Assembly (NCBI RefSeq): GCF_000336955.1
Contig: NZ_AOLI01000012.1
Location: 178,471 to 242,470 of the forward strand
Direction: 5' to 3'
DNA from: Haloferax larsenii JCM 13917
GTDB lineage: Archaea; Halobacteriota; Halobacteria; Halobacteriales; Haloferacaceae
DNA length: 64,000 bases
A model generated the notes under the pieces. It was not told the origin of the DNA, ran no database searches, and worked only from the letters and a program-made list of their open reading frames with translations. Position numbers and translations under genes: made by a program. Shown here in pieces: positions 43,997 to 53,908 of this stretch (position 1 is its first letter; the number at the start of each line of letters is the position of its first letter).

Positions 43997-46072
43997 TTAC
44001 GCGAGTGGGCAGATTGCCACGTCGTCGACGTGGAGTCCGCCCTCGGCGGCGACGGGGTCGCCGGAGACGACGTCGGTCGCATCGACCGCGAGGTCGCCGA
44101 CGTCGACAGTCGCGGGGTCGTCGCCGAAGTTCAGCAGACAGAGGTACGACCCGTCGTCGTGGTCGCGGACGAACGCGAGGGCGTGGTCGGTATCGGCCTC
44201 GAAGTCGATACGGCGGAACGTCCCTTCGTACCCGAGTGCAGGCGTCTCGTCGCGGACTTCGATGAGTCGCTCGTAGTGCTCGCGGATGTCGTCGCGGGCG
44301 TGCTTCCACGCGAGAGCGTCACGGCGGCCGCGCTGGCCGATTTCTTGGCCGCCGTAGACCATCGGCACGCCGGGAAGGGTAAAGAGCGCACCCGCAGCGG
44401 CCATCGCCGCAGACTCGCCGCACTCGACGATGTAGCGCGTCTCGTCGTGGTTCTCGATGTAGAGCATGAACGCCGCGTGGTCCGGGAAGCCGACTTCGGC
44501 GCGCTGCTCGATGGCGTCGAGAATTCGCTCGGCGGGTTCGTCGCCGCGGCCGACCTGCCGGAGCGTGAAGTACAGCGTCGTGTCGAAGTGCATGTCGAAC
44601 ATCCCGTCGTGGAAGTCGGCGATGTACGGGATGGTCTCGTCGAGGAGCAGAAATTCGGGGTCTTTGGACTTGACGCGGTCGTGTACCTCCTGCCAGAAGG
44701 TGTCGGGGACGGCCCAGGCCATGTCACAGCGGAACCCATCGACCACGTCGGCCCACATGTCCACCGCGTCGAGGAGATAGCGCCGCACGTCGAGGTTGCG
44801 ATGGTCGAAGTTGGCGATGTACTCCCAGTCGAAGTACGTGCCCGGTTCGCCGTTGTCCTGCCACTCGTACCAGTCGTAGTAGTCCGAGTCCGGGTTCTTG
44901 TAGGCGTCTTTGAAGAAGGGATGCTCGCGGGCGGAGTGGTTGAGAACGAGGTCGAAGAGGACCTTCATCCCGTGGTCGTGGGCGGCCTCGACGAACTGTT
45001 CGTAGTCCTCGCGGGACCCGAGGTCGTCGGCGATAGAGTAGAAGTCCACGATGTTGTACCCGTGGGGCGCGTGGTCGTTCTGGAGGACGGGAGTCAGCCA
45101 CAGGCAATCGACACCGAGCGATTCGAGGTAGTCGAGTCGCTGTTCGAGCGCCTCGAACGTGGTGGCAGACTCCTCGTCGTCAGATGCGTACCCGCGGACG
45201 TAAATCTCGTAGAGCGTGACGTTCTGCGCCCATTCAGGAGGGTCGTTCGGGCGGGCGACGGACGTCGCGTGTCCGCCAGCGCCATCGCTCTGTGGCGTCT
45301 GCTCGGCTTCGGCCTCAGCGACGCCACCGTCGGTGGCAACGTCTTCGGCATCACCATCTGGCAGTGCGTCTGCTTCGGCACCACCATCCGGGAGGGCGTC
45401 ACGCTTGACGACGACCGAATCGGGGACGCTGTAGGTCTCGTCGAGTGCGACGGCGTAGACGCCGATTCTGTCGCCGATGGCCGAAAGCGGGACGCGGAGT
45501 TCCCACCCGTCGGTCTCGACTGCGGACTCGTCGACGTCGTCGCGGTCGTCGACGACGAACTCGACCACGAGGTCGTCGCGGTCGGTGTCGCTGTTGGGGT
45601 TGGGCTCCGGGTCGGCGCGGACGACGACCACGTCGTCTTCGACGCTGGCGTCGAGGCGGATGCGCGGGCGACCGCCTTCACCGCGCTGTGCCTCGCCAGC
45701 ACCGCTTCCAGAGCCAGACGCGCCGCCACTCACGCCAGTCGGCCGGGCAGAGCCGCTCTGCCCGCTGAATCCGCTGAACCCACTCTGGCCGCTCGCGCCG
45801 CTGCGGACCGAGCCCGCCGGAAGGTACGTTCCGGGGAAGACGCGAATAGTGAGCGTGTGCGTTCCATCGGGGGCGTCGAGTTCGAGGACGTAGCTCCCCG
45901 CTGCGTCGGGGTCGAACTGGACGACGGCAGTTTCTTCGGGGAGTTCGAGACTGCTAGCAACGGGGGCACTGTGTACACGCCACGTGTACGTCGCGTCGGG
46001 GTCGGGGTCACGCGGAGCGAGTTGGACCGACTCACCGACAGCCATGAACTGCGGCGGTCCTGGGTGATGCAT
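43997..46072 (-). CDS. GH13 alpha-amylase, neopullulanase/cyclomaltodextrinase-like
   Basis: A 691-aa GH13 enzyme. Residues about 10-85 form an Ig/PKD-like domain. A Gly/Ser/Ala-rich linker (about 86-125) and a second beta domain (130-205) precede the barrel (about 270-600). The four GH13 regions are complete: DLVLNHSAREH, GFRCDMAWAV (nucleophile Asp), FLLLDETIPY (acid Glu) and IENHDETRYI. No Sec or Tat signal is seen, so it acts on imported maltodextrin or internal glucan. A Box A-like TAAATTCA lies about 30 nt before the ATG. Confidence 0.88.
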   Translation of the reverse strand: MHHPGPPQFMAVGESVQLAPRDPDPDATYTWRVHSAPVASSLELPEETAVVQFDPDAAGSYVLELDAPDGTHTLTIRVFPGTYLPAGSVRSGASGQSGFSGFSGQSGSARPTGVSGGASGSGSGAGEAQRGEGGRPRIRLDASVEDDVVVVRADPEPNPNSDTDRDDLVVEFVVDDRDDVDESAVETDGWELRVPLSAIGDRIGVYAVALDETYSVPDSVVVKRDALPDGGAEADALPDGDAEDVATDGGVAEAEAEQTPQSDGAGGHATSVARPNDPPEWAQNVTLYEIYVRGYASDDEESATTFEALEQRLDYLESLGVDCLWLTPVLQNDHAPHGYNIVDFYSIADDLGSREDYEQFVEAAHDHGMKVLFDLVLNHSAREHPFFKDAYKNPDSDYYDWYEWQDNGEPGTYFDWEYIANFDHRNLDVRRYLLDAVDMWADVVDGFRCDMAWAVPDTFWQEVHDRVKSKDPEFLLLDETIPYIADFHDGMFDMHFDTTLYFTLRQVGRGDEPAERILDAIEQRAEVGFPDHAAFMLYIENHDETRYIVECGESAAMAAAGALFTLPGVPMVYGGQEIGQRGRRDALAWKHARDDIREHYERLIEVRDETPALGYEGTFRRIDFEADTDHALAFVRDHDDGSYLCLLNFGDDPATVDVGDLAVDATDVVSGDPVAAEGGLHVDDVAICPLA

Positions 46073-46245
46073 ACACGTAGTGAACGTGCCGTGTGACTTT
46101 GAATTTACTCCCGTGAGAATACTTGATTGGACGCGAGACGCGCTCTATTCGGTACGACGCCGTCTGCCGAATCTCTCGGCAAATAGAGGTAAACTGGGTT
46201 GGTTGACGGCCAATACTTATGGTTCGAGGCCATCGTCTACCTCCT

Positions 46246-49200
46246 ATGCGACTCCGGACCGCGTTGAATGAATACAAGCGCGGCCGAGGTGGGCGCTTCC
46301 CCGAAGAGTGTCCTACCTCGGCAGGCGCGTTCTCGGGCCACGGAGACCGACTCGTCTACGTCGGCCCCGACGGGTCTCTGCGGGACTACTCGTCTTCGCT
46401 GTCGGGCCTCTACGGAATCGACCGGTCTCGGTTCGGCATCGAGACGAACGGCGAGACCCACTGGTTCGACGAGCTCGAACCCGTCCGCCAGCACTACTAC
46501 CGAGAGACTACGCTCGTCGAGACGGAGTACGACGCCGGCGAGTACACCGTCCACCAGTACGACCTGACGCTCGGTCGCGCTCACGTGACACACGTAGAGC
46601 TGCGCGGCGCAATCCCCACAGACGCCCACCTCACAGCCTTCCTCACGTTCGCCCCCGAAGGGCGAGAGACTCGTGTCGGCCGCCTCATCCACGAAGAAGG
46701 CGGCCCCAACGGGACGCAGGCCGTCGAAGTGTTCCACAGAGAAGAACACGACTACGTCACCGCCTCGACCGGCCTCGACGACGTTCGCGGCCAGATTCCC
46801 GAGCGGTTCGACGAAATTCTCTCCGAGGGGACCTTCGACTTCCCGCGAGAAGCCGTCCTCGAACGCTACGAGGACACGCACCTCTCGGGCGACGTCGTCG
46901 TGAGCGCCCCACTCGAACAAGAGGGCCGCGCCGCCAGAACGACCCTCGTCACGCAACTGTCGGACCACTCCGAGATGGGCCGCGAGGACGCCCTCGCAGA
47001 CCTCCAGCACTGTTCGGTCCAGCACGCGACGGCGGATGCACTCCGTGCTGCTGCTCGTGAACAGGCCGAGGTGTACGTCCCCGAAGACACGCCGCGCGAG
47101 CGTATCGTGCGCTCGGACCTCCGGGCGCTGTCGCTTCTGACCGCGCCGAGTGGGGCTCGTATCGCCGGTCCGGAATTCGACCCCTTCTACGCCCACTCCG
47201 GCGGCTACGGCTACACGTGGTTCCGCGACGACTCGGAGGTTTCGCGCGCCCTCCTGCACGCCGACACAGCGCTCGACCTCGACCTTCGCGACAGACTCAC
47301 GACGAGCGCGGAGTTTTACTGCGGGACGCAACTCGCCGACGGCACGTGGCCACACCGCGCCTGGGCCGTCGATGGGTCCATCGCGCCCGGATGGGCACAC
47401 GGCCGCGTCGAGGGCGCTGGCGACGAAGAGTACCAAGCAGACCAGACGGCGAGCGTCCTGACGTATCTCGCGACGCTTCTCGCGGAACGGCGCGACGAAC
47501 TCGACGACGAACTCGTCGGGCGCATTCGCTCGACGATTGCCGCTGGTGTCGACGGTCTCGACTCCAGTCTGGAGGACGACGGCCTGCCGACGGTCTGCCA
47601 GAACGCTTGGGAGAACATGGCCGGACGATTCACCCACACTGCTGCGACGTTCTTGCAAGCGTATTCGGCGGTCGCGACTGCACCGCTCAACGAAGACCTG
47701 CGCGACCACGCCCGCGAACAGGCGACCACCGTCTACGAGGGTCTCGACGAACTGTGGTCCGAAGAAAGAGAGGTGTACGCGCTGAGAATCGACCGGAACG
47801 GAGACCTCGACGACCGCCTCGACTCCGCGACGTTCGCGCTCGTCGACGCCATGGACGCCTACGCCGACGTCGAAGAGGTCGACAACGAGACGGGGACGCG
47901 CCTCGTCAAACACATGGCCGCGACGCTGAAGGGGTTGTACCGGAATCCCCGCAGCGAGGTTGCTGGCTTGGTCCGGTTCGAAGACGACTACTGGCGCGCC
48001 GACGGGCAGGAAGGCGAGAAGGTGTGGTCGGTCTCGACTGCGTGGGGTGCGAACGCCGCCGCGAAGTTCGGACGACTCTGCGAGCGACTCGGTCTCGACG
48101 GCCGCCGGTTCGTCGAGCGGGCGACCAACCTGTACGAACTCCTGCAACCCGACGGGCCGCTGTCGACCGACGTGGGCTACCTCGCCGAACAAGTGTTCGA
48201 CGACGGGAGTTTCGACAGCGCGACCCCGCTCGGCTGGCCGCACGCCATCCGAACGGAGACGACGGCGATTCTCTCGGAACTCGACGCGCTTCCGGCACCG
48301 AAACCGGCCCCGACCGGCCCGGAGAACCGGCCGCGGTGGACGACCGGTGAGAAATACGGTATCGCGACCGTCGCCGACCACCGGGCCGACGACCCCTCAC
48401 GCGTTTGGTTCACGTTGACCGAAGGCGCACTCACCGAAGTTCGCTTCCCGCGGGTCGACCTGATGAACCTCCGAACGCTCGACTTCCTCGTCGTCGACGC
48501 CGATCCGAAAAGCGACTACACGGCTCGGACGCACAACGAGACGCGCCGGGACGATCACGCCGACACGGTCGAACGCCGGGCGGAAATCGTCGACGAAGAC
48601 GCGCTCGTCTTCCGCCACGTCGTCACCGAGACGGGCGACGGCCGTGGCCACGAGTGGGAACTCACCGTCGAGTACGCTATCGACCCCGAGCACGACGCGC
48701 TCCTCGCGGACGTGCAGTTCGAAGCGCTCGACGACAGCAAATACGAACTCTACACGGTTGCAGACACGGCGCTCGCTAACACCGGGGCGATGGACCGCGG
48801 TATCCGCCTCGGCCAACTCGGAAGCTACCATCTCGTCGCCCGCGACGCGGGTGCGTTCGACGCCGGAAGCACCGGTGAACCGCTCCTCATCGACGAGAAC
48901 GGACAGGAGTACAGCGTCGCCATCGCGCTCACGACCGCCGGGCGATTCGACTGGGCCACGGTCGGCGTCGCCGGGTCGAAGTACCTCGCAGAGTTCTTCT
49001 CGAAGGGTGAACTGCCCGCGCCACAGGAGCGCATCGACGACGAGAACGTCGTCCTCGTCGGTCGCATCGGGACCGGTGACGACCTCTCGGAGACGCTGGC
49101 GCTCGGCCTCGCCGAACACGCCGACACCGCGGCCGCGCTCGGTGAAGCGGCGGGTGCACTGACCCGTGGCTACGAGACGGTCAGGTCGGCCTACACCGAC

Positions 49201-50781
49201 ACGTGGGCGAATTTCCTCGTCGACAAAGAGCTTCCAGCGTCCGTGAGCGGTGACCCGGAACTCACCGAACAGTACAAGACGAGCCTCATGAGCCTTCGAG
49301 CGGTCGAAGACAAGACGTACCTCGGAGCGGGAATCGCCTCGCCGTCGGTCCCGTGGGGCGAAGCGGTCCCGGCCGAAGAGTCGAAGGGGTACGGTTACAA
49401 CTTCGTCTGGTCGCGCGACCTCTATCAGGTCTTTACCGTCTTCGAAGCGGTCGGCGACATCGAGACGGCAATCGAGGCGCTGGAGTACATCTACACCTAC
49501 CAGCAGGACAATCGTGGGTTCATCCCGCAGAACACCTACCTCAACGGGCGCACCCGCTGGGGCGGCGAGCAGATGGACAACATCTCGTTCCCGCAGGTGA
49601 TGGCCTACATGCTGAAAGAGCGCGGTGTCGGCTTCGAAGACGTCGACTACGACTACGTGAACGTCAAGCGCTCCGCCGATTACGTGGCTCGAAACGGGCC
49701 GCCGACCGCACAGGAACGCTGGGAGGAAGAAGCGGGCTACTCGCCGTCGTCCATCGCGGCCGAAATCGCCGGCCTCGCATCCGCCGGAGCCATCGCGCTC
49801 GACGAAGGACGGCGGGCCGACGCACTCGTCTGGCTTGCACTCGCCGACGACTGGACCGACCGCGTCGAAGACTGGACCGCGACACAGACGGGGACCGACC
49901 GCCACGACAACACGCCCTACTACGTGCGCGTCACCCGCGACGGCGAACCCGACGCGGGGCATCTCAGAACCCTCGCCAACAACGGGCCGACACTCGACGA
50001 GCGCGAAGTCATCGACGCCGGCTTCCTCGAACTGACGCGTCTCGGTATCAAGTCGCCCGACGACGAGGTCATCAGGAACTCCCTGGCAGAAGTCGACGAG
50101 ACGATTCGCATCGATACACCGCACGGACCGGCGTTCTACCGCTACAACGGCGACGGCTACGGCGAACTCGAACGCAACGAAGAGGGCGCACCGTGGTCTA
50201 TCGACGCCAAAGGAAAGGGCCGTCTCTGGCCCATCTTCACGGGCGAGCGCGCCGAGTACGAACTCCTCGCCGGAACCACGGAAGGTGAACTCGAACCACA
50301 GAGCATGCTTCGGACGATGGCCGCCTTCGCCAACTCCGGGCGCATGCTCGCAGAGCAGGTTTGGGACCGCGAGCACGCGACCGCCTACAACTGGGAGTTC
50401 GGCGAGGGGACCGGCAGCGCGACGCCGCTCGCGTGGTCGATGGCGCAGTTCGTCCGCCTCGCACACAGTATCGACGTCGGCGAGCCTGTCGAGATGCCGA
50501 AGTTCGTTCAGGACCGCTACGTCGAGCAGGACCGCCCGGCAGGGCCGAGCCTCCGCGTGAGCACGCGGTTCAAAGGCGACAAACTCGTCGTCTCCGGGCA
50601 GACCGACGCCGCTATCGTCGCGGTGAAGACGCCCGGCGAGACGACGCTCGTCGAACCGAAAAAGGAGACCTTCGAAGTCGAAGTCGCCATCGAGTACGGC
50701 GAAAATCAAGTGACTGTCGCCGCCGCCAGCGACGAGGACTTGACGGCTGCCGGAACGTCCGTCTCTCGGTTCACGCTCTAA
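46246..50781 (+). CDS. tandem GH15 glucoamylase fusion
   Basis: A protein of about 1,511 aa made of two GH15-type units. Unit 1 (about 1-690): beta N-domain, then an alpha/alpha barrel with YGYTWFRDDSEVSRALL, TWPHRAWAVDG and QNAWENMAGRF. Unit 2 (about 695-1511): a glucodextranase-like N-domain (GIATVADHRADDPSRVWFTL), then YGYNFVWSRDLYQVFTVFEA, IPQNTYLNGRTRWGGEQMDN and TPLAWSMAQFVRLAHS, and a C-terminal beta domain. GH15 enzymes release glucose from glucan ends. No secretion signal is seen. ATG at 46246 is leaderless, about 27 nt after Box A ACTTATGG. Confidence 0.88.
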   Translation: MRLRTALNEYKRGRGGRFPEECPTSAGAFSGHGDRLVYVGPDGSLRDYSSSLSGLYGIDRSRFGIETNGETHWFDELEPVRQHYYRETTLVETEYDAGEYTVHQYDLTLGRAHVTHVELRGAIPTDAHLTAFLTFAPEGRETRVGRLIHEEGGPNGTQAVEVFHREEHDYVTASTGLDDVRGQIPERFDEILSEGTFDFPREAVLERYEDTHLSGDVVVSAPLEQEGRAARTTLVTQLSDHSEMGREDALADLQHCSVQHATADALRAAAREQAEVYVPEDTPRERIVRSDLRALSLLTAPSGARIAGPEFDPFYAHSGGYGYTWFRDDSEVSRALLHADTALDLDLRDRLTTSAEFYCGTQLADGTWPHRAWAVDGSIAPGWAHGRVEGAGDEEYQADQTASVLTYLATLLAERRDELDDELVGRIRSTIAAGVDGLDSSLEDDGLPTVCQNAWENMAGRFTHTAATFLQAYSAVATAPLNEDLRDHAREQATTVYEGLDELWSEEREVYALRIDRNGDLDDRLDSATFALVDAMDAYADVEEVDNETGTRLVKHMAATLKGLYRNPRSEVAGLVRFEDDYWRADGQEGEKVWSVSTAWGANAAAKFGRLCERLGLDGRRFVERATNLYELLQPDGPLSTDVGYLAEQVFDDGSFDSATPLGWPHAIRTETTAILSELDALPAPKPAPTGPENRPRWTTGEKYGIATVADHRADDPSRVWFTLTEGALTEVRFPRVDLMNLRTLDFLVVDADPKSDYTARTHNETRRDDHADTVERRAEIVDEDALVFRHVVTETGDGRGHEWELTVEYAIDPEHDALLADVQFEALDDSKYELYTVADTALANTGAMDRGIRLGQLGSYHLVARDAGAFDAGSTGEPLLIDENGQEYSVAIALTTAGRFDWATVGVAGSKYLAEFFSKGELPAPQERIDDENVVLVGRIGTGDDLSETLALGLAEHADTAAALGEAAGALTRGYETVRSAYTDTWANFLVDKELPASVSGDPELTEQYKTSLMSLRAVEDKTYLGAGIASPSVPWGEAVPAEESKGYGYNFVWSRDLYQVFTVFEAVGDIETAIEALEYIYTYQQDNRGFIPQNTYLNGRTRWGGEQMDNISFPQVMAYMLKERGVGFEDVDYDYVNVKRSADYVARNGPPTAQERWEEEAGYSPSSIAAEIAGLASAGAIALDEGRRADALVWLALADDWTDRVEDWTATQTGTDRHDNTPYYVRVTRDGEPDAGHLRTLANNGPTLDEREVIDAGFLELTRLGIKSPDDEVIRNSLAEVDETIRIDTPHGPAFYRYNGDGYGELERNEEGAPWSIDAKGKGRLWPIFTGERAEYELLAGTTEGELEPQSMLRTMAAFANSGRMLAEQVWDREHATAYNWEFGEGTGSATPLAWSMAQFVRLAHSIDVGEPVEMPKFVQDRYVEQDRPAGPSLRVSTRFKGDKLVVSGQTDAAIVAVKTPGETTLVEPKKETFEVEVAIEYGENQVTVAAASDEDLTAAGTSVSRFTL

Positions 50782-51154
50782 GCGGGCACGGACCCGCGAC
50801 GGGCGCGTTTTCTTCTAGCGACTCACACCGAACAGAGACTGTACAGCGAGCGCCCAGCAACCGAATCGTCGACCGTCGTCGAGTTGTATGCGAGAGGAAA
50901 GCAAGAGTAAATGATAAAAAATTAAGGGTTCTCCATCAGTTGGTGTCTATACCGCGACACGTTCGCGGTGACACGCCAGCCATTGTCTCCACCCTTCAGT
51001 GAGCCCGAATTCCAACGTGGCTGGTGTTCCCTTGCAGTCGCCCGCGCGTCCCGTGCACAGAGTTGTCGCGTGGGCGGTCCCGAGTCTCCGAGAGCCGCCT
51101 GCTTGTCCTTAGTCCACCACCACTGCTTATCCACGTTCACGCCAATAGACAGGT
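50782..51154 (+). ncRNA. 373-bp intergenic region with a candidate structured RNA
   Basis: An AT-rich GATAAAAAATTAAGGG (about 50912-50927) can serve as a plus-strand promoter. Downstream, CCGCGACACGTTCGCGG folds as a hairpin, GGCTGG and CCAGCC pair at a distance, and TGTCTAT near 50944 can pair with ATAGACA near 51147. No ORF with haloarchaeal composition is present, and no known RNA motif is recognised. The last 30 bases are also the Box A (CTTATCC) of the SRPBCC gene. Extent and strand are uncertain. Confidence 0.3.
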
Positions 51155-51634
51155 ATGCCGGTCTACCAGCGCCGAACTCGCGTGGCTGCGCCGCTCGAAG
51201 CCGTCTGGGAATTTCACTCCGATATCTCCGGTCTCGAAGCGCTCACGCCGGGGTGGATGAACCTCGAAATCGAGGGCGTCCGCGGCCCAGACGGGGAAGA
51301 GACACCCGACGAACTCCTCGCTGGGACCGAAATCGAGATGTCCATGCGACCGTTCGGCGTCGGACCCCGACAGCGCTGGACGTCGCGTATCCTCGACCGC
51401 GACGAAGGCGAGACGACCGCGTGGTTCCGCGACGACATGGTCGGTGGACCGTTCTCACGGTGGGTCCACACGCATCGGTTCACCGCCGACGGAGACGAGA
51501 CACTCGTCGAAGACCGCGTCGAGTACCAACTTCCGTTCGGCCCACTCGGACGTGTCGCCGGCGTCTTCGGTGGTCTCGGGTTCGAACCGATGTTTCGCGA
51601 CCGACACCGGCGGACGAAGCAGCTGCTGGAGTGA
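51155..51634 (+). CDS. SRPBCC-family (START/Bet v1-like) protein
   Basis: A 159-aa SRPBCC protein with a helix-grip fold that encloses hydrophobic ligands. It begins MPVYQRRTRVAAPLEAVWEF, followed by SDISGLEALTPGW and later TLVEDRVEYQLPFGPLGRVA and MFRDRHRRTKQLLE, typical of the cyclase/dehydrase-like subgroup. The ligand is unknown. Box A CTTATCC lies about 25-30 nt before the ATG, which fits a leaderless mRNA. Confidence 0.85.
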   Translation: MPVYQRRTRVAAPLEAVWEFHSDISGLEALTPGWMNLEIEGVRGPDGEETPDELLAGTEIEMSMRPFGVGPRQRWTSRILDRDEGETTAWFRDDMVGGPFSRWVHTHRFTADGDETLVEDRVEYQLPFGPLGRVAGVFGGLGFEPMFRDRHRRTKQLLE

Positions 51635-51652
51635 TTTGAAGCGTAGACGACA

Positions 51653-51773
51653 GTCAGTCGTAATTCAAACGCAGACAGCAGTCAGTCGTGATTCAAACGC
51701 AGACGACGGTCAGTCGTGATTCAAACGCAGACGACGGTCAGTCGTCGTTCAAACGAAGGCGACGGTCAGTCGT
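51653..51773. repeat. 28-bp tandem repeats, five units
   Basis: GTCAGTCGT starts at 51653, 51681, 51709, 51737 and 51765, an exact 28-bp period. Units end ATTCAAACGCAGACGAC with small changes. Each unit contains ACGAC/GTCGT arms that can form a short hairpin. The array fills the space between convergent SRPBCC and kinase genes, and its last unit overlaps the kinase stop codon. It may be a repeated terminator or simple slippage of the kinase 3' end. Confidence 0.75.
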
Positions 51774-53769
51774 CGCTCAGTGAGAACCGCGGTTCGACTT
51801 CCGGCCGGACGCCGCCCACGTCGAACTCGAACCGAGCACCGCCGAGGTCCGGTTCGGGAGCCGTGGCGACGATTTCCCAGCCGTGGGCCTCGACGATGCT
51901 CTCGACGATAGAGAGACCGAACCCGGACCCGGACTCGGAGGTCGTATGCCCGTGTTCGAACACGGTATCGCGGTCCTGCTCCGGGATTCCCGACCCGTTG
52001 TCCGCGACGTAGAATCCGGTTTCAGTTGGACCGACGCGGACGAGCGTCTCTGTTTCTGCGGCGTCTCCGTCGCTGCCGTGTTCGACTGCGTTTCGGAACA
52101 GGTTCTCGAACGCTTGCTGCAGTCGTCCCTGGTCGGCCTGTGTCGAGCCAATCCCGTCTTCGACGACGAGAACTGCATCGCCCGTCTCGACGGCCTTCCA
52201 CGCGCGCTCTGCCACCTGTGCGACAGTGACCGGTTCCGTGTCGCCGACTTTCCGTCCCTGTCTGGCGAGTGTGAGAACGTCGTTGAGAAGCGTGTCCATT
52301 CGAGTGAGGCCGTCGAGGGCCCTGCTGAGGTGCGATACGTCGTCTTCCTCGCTGGCGAGTTCGACGAACCCCTTGGCGACGTTGAGCGGGTTTCGAAGGT
52401 CGTGTGAGACGACCGAGGCGAACTCTTCGAGTCGCTCGTTCTGTCGTTGCAGTTCGTGCTCTCGTCGCTGGCGTGCGAGCGTGTGTGCGACGTTGTCGCC
52501 GACAGACCGGAGGAGGTCGACCTCGGTATCGGTCCACGACCGACCCTCGTCGGTCACGTCGAAGACGATGAACCCGATGAGCGTCCACTTCGAGACCATC
52601 GGAACCGAGACGAACCCACCAGTATCTGCGGTTTCGAGGATTTCTTTCGTGTTCGATGCCTCGGGCGGGAGGTCGGAGGTGTTGTGCAACCGAATGTTCT
52701 CGAATCGGTTGAGTCGCTCGACCAACCAGTCGGCGTCGTCGAGGGCGACGCGTTCCGGGTGAGCTACCTGACACCCATCTTCCTGCCAGTCGTGCATCTG
52801 TACGGCGACGTTCGTCTCGTCGTCGTAGAGGAAGACAGAGCAGCGAGCGAGGTCCGAGACTTCGCCAACCGTCTGGAGTGTCCACTCGATTTTGGTGCCG
52901 ATTTCGTCCGCTTCGGCGCTCATCAGCGACGTCGACGTGTCCAACACGGCGTCTTTCAGTCGCGTCTCGTAGTGGAGTCGTTCGCGGTGGCGACTGCGCT
53001 CTGTGACGTCTTGCAGCGTGCCGATGACGCCGGGTTCTTCGTCGCCGTCCTGCCGGGCCGCGAGGTGGCCTTCACACAGTATCTCGTCGTGGTCGGCGTA
53101 CGGACCCGGCGCGAGGATAGTCTCGAACCGTTCGGTATCGGCACCCTCAGTGGAAGTGACCGTCTCGAAGGCATCCGAAAGGTCGCCGCCGTCCTCCATC
53201 GCGAGGTCAGTAATGTGCTGTTCGAGAATATCGTCGCGCTCGTAGCCCGTCAACTCACAAAAGACGCTGTCGACTTCGGTGAAGTGCCCGCTGTCGTCGA
53301 GCGAGTATACCCCACTATCGAGGGCCTCGATGGCGGCTCCGTAGCGTTCTGAGGCTTCTTTGGCACGGTACTGAGAGACGGCGTTGAGAACGCGATTTGC
53401 GAGTACCGTGTACTGGTCGGTGCCAGTGTCTTTCTGCATGTAGTCGGTCGCGCCGACGCGGAACGCATCTCGCGCGACTTCTTCAGAGCCCTTGCCAGTA
53501 AACAGAATGAAAGGGAGGTCCGGATGTTCAGAGCGGACTGCACGGAGAAATTCTAATCCGTCGATATCAGGCATGTCGTAGTCCGAAACGACACAATCCA
53601 CTTGCTCTTCGCGGAGGCGGTCGAGTGCGTCTGCGCCAGAAGCCGACGTCGTCACCGACAGGTCGACATCGCCCGCCTCGCGTTCGAGGTAGACAGATAC
53701 GAGGTCTGTGAGGCTCGGTTCGTCGTCGACGTGGAGAACACGAACGTCGACACCGGACCCGTCGTCCAT
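51766..53769 (-). CDS. hybrid sensor histidine kinase (REC-PAS-GAF-HisKA-HATPase)
   Basis: A 667-aa cytoplasmic signalling protein. REC domain (about 8-120) with the phospho-acceptor Asp in VVSDYDMPDIDG and the Lys in YMQKD. PAS domain (about 140-255). GAF domain (about 275-430), with SVFLYDDETNVAVQMHDW. HisKA with the phospho-His in FASVVSHDLRNPL. HATPase with NLFRNAVEHG and VADNGSGIPEQD, then GFGLSIVESIVEAHGW. No membrane segment is present. Having REC at the front is common in haloarchaeal kinases. The signal and output partner are unknown. Confidence 0.92.
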   Translation of the reverse strand: MDDGSGVDVRVLHVDDEPSLTDLVSVYLEREAGDVDLSVTTSASGADALDRLREEQVDCVVSDYDMPDIDGLEFLRAVRSEHPDLPFILFTGKGSEEVARDAFRVGATDYMQKDTGTDQYTVLANRVLNAVSQYRAKEASERYGAAIEALDSGVYSLDDSGHFTEVDSVFCELTGYERDDILEQHITDLAMEDGGDLSDAFETVTSTEGADTERFETILAPGPYADHDEILCEGHLAARQDGDEEPGVIGTLQDVTERSRHRERLHYETRLKDAVLDTSTSLMSAEADEIGTKIEWTLQTVGEVSDLARCSVFLYDDETNVAVQMHDWQEDGCQVAHPERVALDDADWLVERLNRFENIRLHNTSDLPPEASNTKEILETADTGGFVSVPMVSKWTLIGFIVFDVTDEGRSWTDTEVDLLRSVGDNVAHTLARQRREHELQRQNERLEEFASVVSHDLRNPLNVAKGFVELASEEDDVSHLSRALDGLTRMDTLLNDVLTLARQGRKVGDTEPVTVAQVAERAWKAVETGDAVLVVEDGIGSTQADQGRLQQAFENLFRNAVEHGSDGDAAETETLVRVGPTETGFYVADNGSGIPEQDRDTVFEHGHTTSESGSGFGLSIVESIVEAHGWEIVATAPEPDLGGARFEFDVGGVRPEVEPRFSLSDD

Positions 53770-53908
53770 ACACTCATGCGTGGAGTCTCAGTAATGAGCG
53801 TTGTGTTGCGATTATCAGCCATGATATATCCCGATGTTGAACCCCAAAACCACGGGAAGACAACACACCACACATGAACGCGATACTGACCATATCGGCC
53901 GCGTGAGA

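Noticed and set aside
50922..51140. A 72-codon minus-strand frame with a WWW run
   Set aside because: Not acidic, no Box A at the right distance, and it covers the candidate RNA and the SRPBCC promoter.
51653..51773. 28-bp repeats considered as CRISPR repeats
   Set aside because: Units are head to tail without spacers.
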